This document shows, piece by piece, positions 4,891 to 5,749 of a stretch of DNA of 5,749 nt. The notes below the pieces were generated by a model, which ran no database searches, was not told the DNA's origin, and saw nothing but the letters and a program-made list of their open reading frames with translations. The position numbers were made by a program, and so were the translations under genes. The DNA comes from Methanosarcinales archaeon (GTDB lineage Archaea > Nanobdellota > Nanobdellia > Woesearchaeales > CG1-02-33-12): assembly GCA_017610505.1 (NCBI GenBank), contig JAFCBX010000108.1:1-5749 (forward strand), given 5' to 3'. How positions within the stretch are numbered: the stretch's first letter is position 1; each line of letters starts with the position of its first letter.

Positions 4891-4908
4891 TTTATTAATT
4901 AATAAATA
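4889..4908. promoter_or_regulatory. Perfect 20-bp palindrome upstream of antitoxin B (probable operator)
   Basis: Bases 4889-4908 are a perfect palindrome centred on AATT, ending 12 bases before the ATG at 4921. Its place mirrors the 24-bp palindrome of module A, although the sequence differs, so each antitoxin may have its own site. It is entirely A/T, so chance formation is less unlikely than for module A. Confidence 0.45.
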
Positions 4909-4920
4909 ATTGTGATTAAT

Positions 4921-5193
4921 ATGTCAAAGACTATTCAAATATTAGAACATTCTCCTACTTTGAACACTGTTTTGATGGTAGAAAACATTCTCACCAACAT
5001 GGATGAAAGCGTTATAACTATTGCAGGGCTTAAAAGAAAATTACCAAAGCAAGTAAACCACAACACATTAAAAATAATTCTCGAATATTTAGAAGAAAGC
5101 AATAAAATAGCAGTAAGTCTTAGAGGAATTAGCTGGATCCATAACATCAATCCAAATTTAAGGAAAGCAGTTAGTCAGGGTCTTGAGCTTTAA
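4921..5193 (+). CDS. Winged-helix antitoxin-like protein B
   Basis: This 90-residue protein is paralogous to the C-terminal 92 residues of the gene ending at 3090. Both share SPTLxTVLMVE, KxLPKxV, ILEYLE, NKIA and a Trp-Ile/Ile-Trp pair before NPxL. The order (helix, KRKLPKQV turn, recognition-type helix NHNTLKIILEYLE, wing KIAVSLRGISWIHN) fits a small winged-helix DNA-binding protein. It would serve as antitoxin and autorepressor of the module, inferred from its place directly upstream of a RelE/ParE-like toxin. A GTG at 4912 could add three residues. GTGAT there better matches the 3' half of the archaeal Shine-Dalgarno, 4 bases before the ATG at 4921, so I chose the ATG. Unlike module A, the toxin does not overlap: 61 bases lie between stop and toxin ATG, filled by the 74-bp repeat that begins in the stop codon. 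Confidence 0.8.
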   Translation: MSKTIQILEHSPTLNTVLMVENILTNMDESVITIAGLKRKLPKQVNHNTLKIILEYLEESNKIAVSLRGISWIHNINPNLRKAVSQGLEL

Positions 5194-5216
5194 TTGAAAA
5201 TCTTCCGGAATTTTTT

Positions 5217-5250
5217 ACAAAAGTCTTATAAAAAGATTCTTTGTTTTTTT
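5217..5250 (+). terminator. Hairpin plus T-tract between antitoxin B and toxin B (possible terminator or attenuator)
   Basis: ACAAAAGTCTT (5217-5227) can pair, with small bulges, to AAGATTCTTTGT (5233-5244) around the loop ATAAA. Seven T's end at 5250, four bases before the toxin ATG. Archaeal RNA polymerase ends transcription at T-tracts, so this could stop or reduce read-through from the antitoxin promoter. The stem is weak and AT-rich, and the same bases include the TATA-like box, so the assignment is tentative. The same structure exists in repeat copy 1 at 2627-2660. Confidence 0.35.
5226..5234 (+). promoter_or_regulatory. TATA-like box for toxin B
   Basis: TTATAAAAA lies 21-29 bases upstream of the ATG at 5255, correct for a leaderless archaeal transcript. 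No Shine-Dalgarno precedes the ATG, where the sequence is a T-run, and this also favours leaderless initiation. Confidence 0.5.
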
Positions 5251-5254
5251 ATTC

Positions 5255-5611
5255 ATGGATAAAAAAGTAAGGATTATATTTTCACCTGAAGCAGAGAAAA
5301 TTTACAATTATCTTAATGAAAAAGCTTCTTTTTCAAAAAATGAAAAAATAATTCTTAATGCAGCCAATAAAAAAATAGCCTTAATCAAGGACAATATTCA
5401 TTATGGTGACCCGATTGCAAAAAAGCTTATTCCTAAAGAATATAAAATAAAATATGGAGTAGTAAATTTATTCAGAGTAGAACTTCCAAAATTCTGGCGT
5501 ATGCTTTACACTCTCACAAATGGTAATTCTGAGATAGAGATAATTGCTTTTATTTTAGATGTTATTGACCACAAAGAATATAATAAAAAGTTTGCCTACA
5601 AAAAGAAATAA
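5255..5611 (+). CDS. RelE/ParE-superfamily toxin B
   Basis: This 118-residue basic protein is paralogous to toxin A. A first strand (KVRIIFSPEAEKIYNYL, about 4-20) and a helix pair (about 27-48) lead to IHYGDPIAKKLIPKEYKIKYG (48-68), NLFRVELPKFWRMLYTL (71-87) and IEIIAFILDVIDHKEYNKKF (94-113). R82 after the conserved Trp, H106 and Y109 match R76, H99 and Y102 of toxin A. The Arg near the toxin A C-terminus is Lys here, a change that might affect activity. By family it would be an mRNA-cleaving or translation-blocking toxin, paired with the gene at 4921-5193. It also served as template for dating the remnant at 2665-2757: the remnant lacks exactly residues 5-40 of this protein. The gene appears intact and has its own TATA-like box in the 74-bp repeat. 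Confidence 0.82.
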   Translation: MDKKVRIIFSPEAEKIYNYLNEKASFSKNEKIILNAANKKIALIKDNIHYGDPIAKKLIPKEYKIKYGVVNLFRVELPKFWRMLYTLTNGNSEIEIIAFILDVIDHKEYNKKFAYKKK

Positions 5612-5646
5612 AATAAAAAATTTTAAACCACATCAAAGTCCCTTTG

Positions 5647-5748
5647 TCATTGCTTCTTAAGGGATTTAATTAATTTGTTTACGTCTGATTGTATTTCTTC
5701 TGTAATTGAATGAAAGATTAATTCATCATCAATTTTTCCATACTCATG
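5647..5748 (-). CDS. C-terminal tail of an unidentified protein (partial, 5' end outside window)
   Basis: On the - strand a frame open from the window edge (5748) reads HEYGKIDDELIFHSIT, then EEIQSDVNKLIKSLKKQ, and ends at the TGA 5647-5649. These 33 residues are charged and look helical, as does many a protein C-terminus, and composition resembles the neighbouring genes. No family can be named from so short a piece. It is convergent with toxin B, with a 35-base gap. ATG codons at 5739-5747 lie in another frame that stops after a few codons, so they are not the start of this gene. Confidence 0.45.
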   Translation of the reverse strand, partial: HEYGKIDDELIFHSITEEIQSDVNKLIKSLKKQ

Positions 5749-5749
5749 A

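Larger units (their letters stand above)
5193..5266 (+). repeat. 74-bp direct repeat, copy 2 (between antitoxin B and toxin B)
   Basis: Matches 2603-2676 over 74 bases with one mismatch. It starts at the last base of the antitoxin B stop codon and ends after the first four codons of toxin B. It carries a TATA-like TTATAAAAA at 5226-5234, 21-29 bases before the toxin ATG, and a T-tract at 5244-5250. Toxin B can therefore be transcribed from its own promoter, which is unusual for a toxin-antitoxin pair. Confidence 0.97.

Noticed and set aside
4912..4920. GTG at 4912 as start of antitoxin B
   Set aside because: GTGAT better serves as a Shine-Dalgarno for ATG 4921, and the ATG gives a length matching the paralogue.
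5739..5747. ATG codons near the right edge as start of a small - strand gene
   Set aside because: In that frame a stop follows after a few codons. The long open frame is a different one that runs off the window edge.
1..5749. tRNA genes, CRISPR arrays, transposase or IS ends
   Set aside because: None was seen. The only repeats are the 14-bp tandem copy, the 74-bp pair, paralogous coding stretches and short dyads, and no transposase or spacer-repeat pattern is present.

Overview
The window looks like part of an AT-rich archaeal chromosome, probably a small-genome lineage of the DPANN type (Woesearchaeota or Pacearchaeota are my best guess, by inference only). Most genes have a TATA-like box about 20-36 bases ahead of the start codon, with no leader or a very short one. 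That is how archaeal leaderless transcripts look. The small regulatory proteins also resemble families I associate with archaea.

Layout. (1) Bases 2-277 are the 3' end of a pyruvate phosphate dikinase gene on the + strand, including its catalytic cysteine. (2) Bases 287-979 (-) encode a 230-residue protein that I do not recognise. (3) Bases 1060-2549 (-) are a class II lysyl-tRNA synthetase gene split by an exact 14-bp tandem duplication. Removing one copy restores a continuous 491-residue protein. (4) Bases 2603-5611 form a compact island of small regulatory genes. In order they are: a truncated toxin remnant running in frame into a winged-helix antitoxin-like gene; a RelE/ParE-like toxin gene overlapping it by 4 bp; a convergent ribbon-helix-helix repressor gene; a divergent two-gene operon (a minimal nucleotidyltransferase plus a 113-residue unknown partner); and a second, paralogous antitoxin/toxin pair. 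(5) Bases 5647-5748 (-) hold the C-terminal tail of a gene that continues beyond the window. There is no stretch above 300 bases without a gene.

How it fits together. The two toxin-antitoxin modules are diverged paralogues. A 74-bp element containing a TATA box and a T-tract lies in front of the second toxin (5193-5266). It recurs with a single mismatch in front of the toxin remnant (2603-2676). The remnant is explained exactly by a 108-bp in-frame deletion between two ATAAAAAA repeats. Each antitoxin gene has a long perfect palindrome just upstream of its ATG. The RHH/nucleotidyltransferase intergenic region holds two inverted repeats of the same architecture (8-bp arms, 4-bp spacer). All of these fit autoregulatory operators. 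The island therefore looks like an actively turning-over toxin-antitoxin cluster beside a housekeeping gene. The nucleotidyltransferase pair is the best candidate for a poorly described system, but its function cannot be proved from sequence alone.
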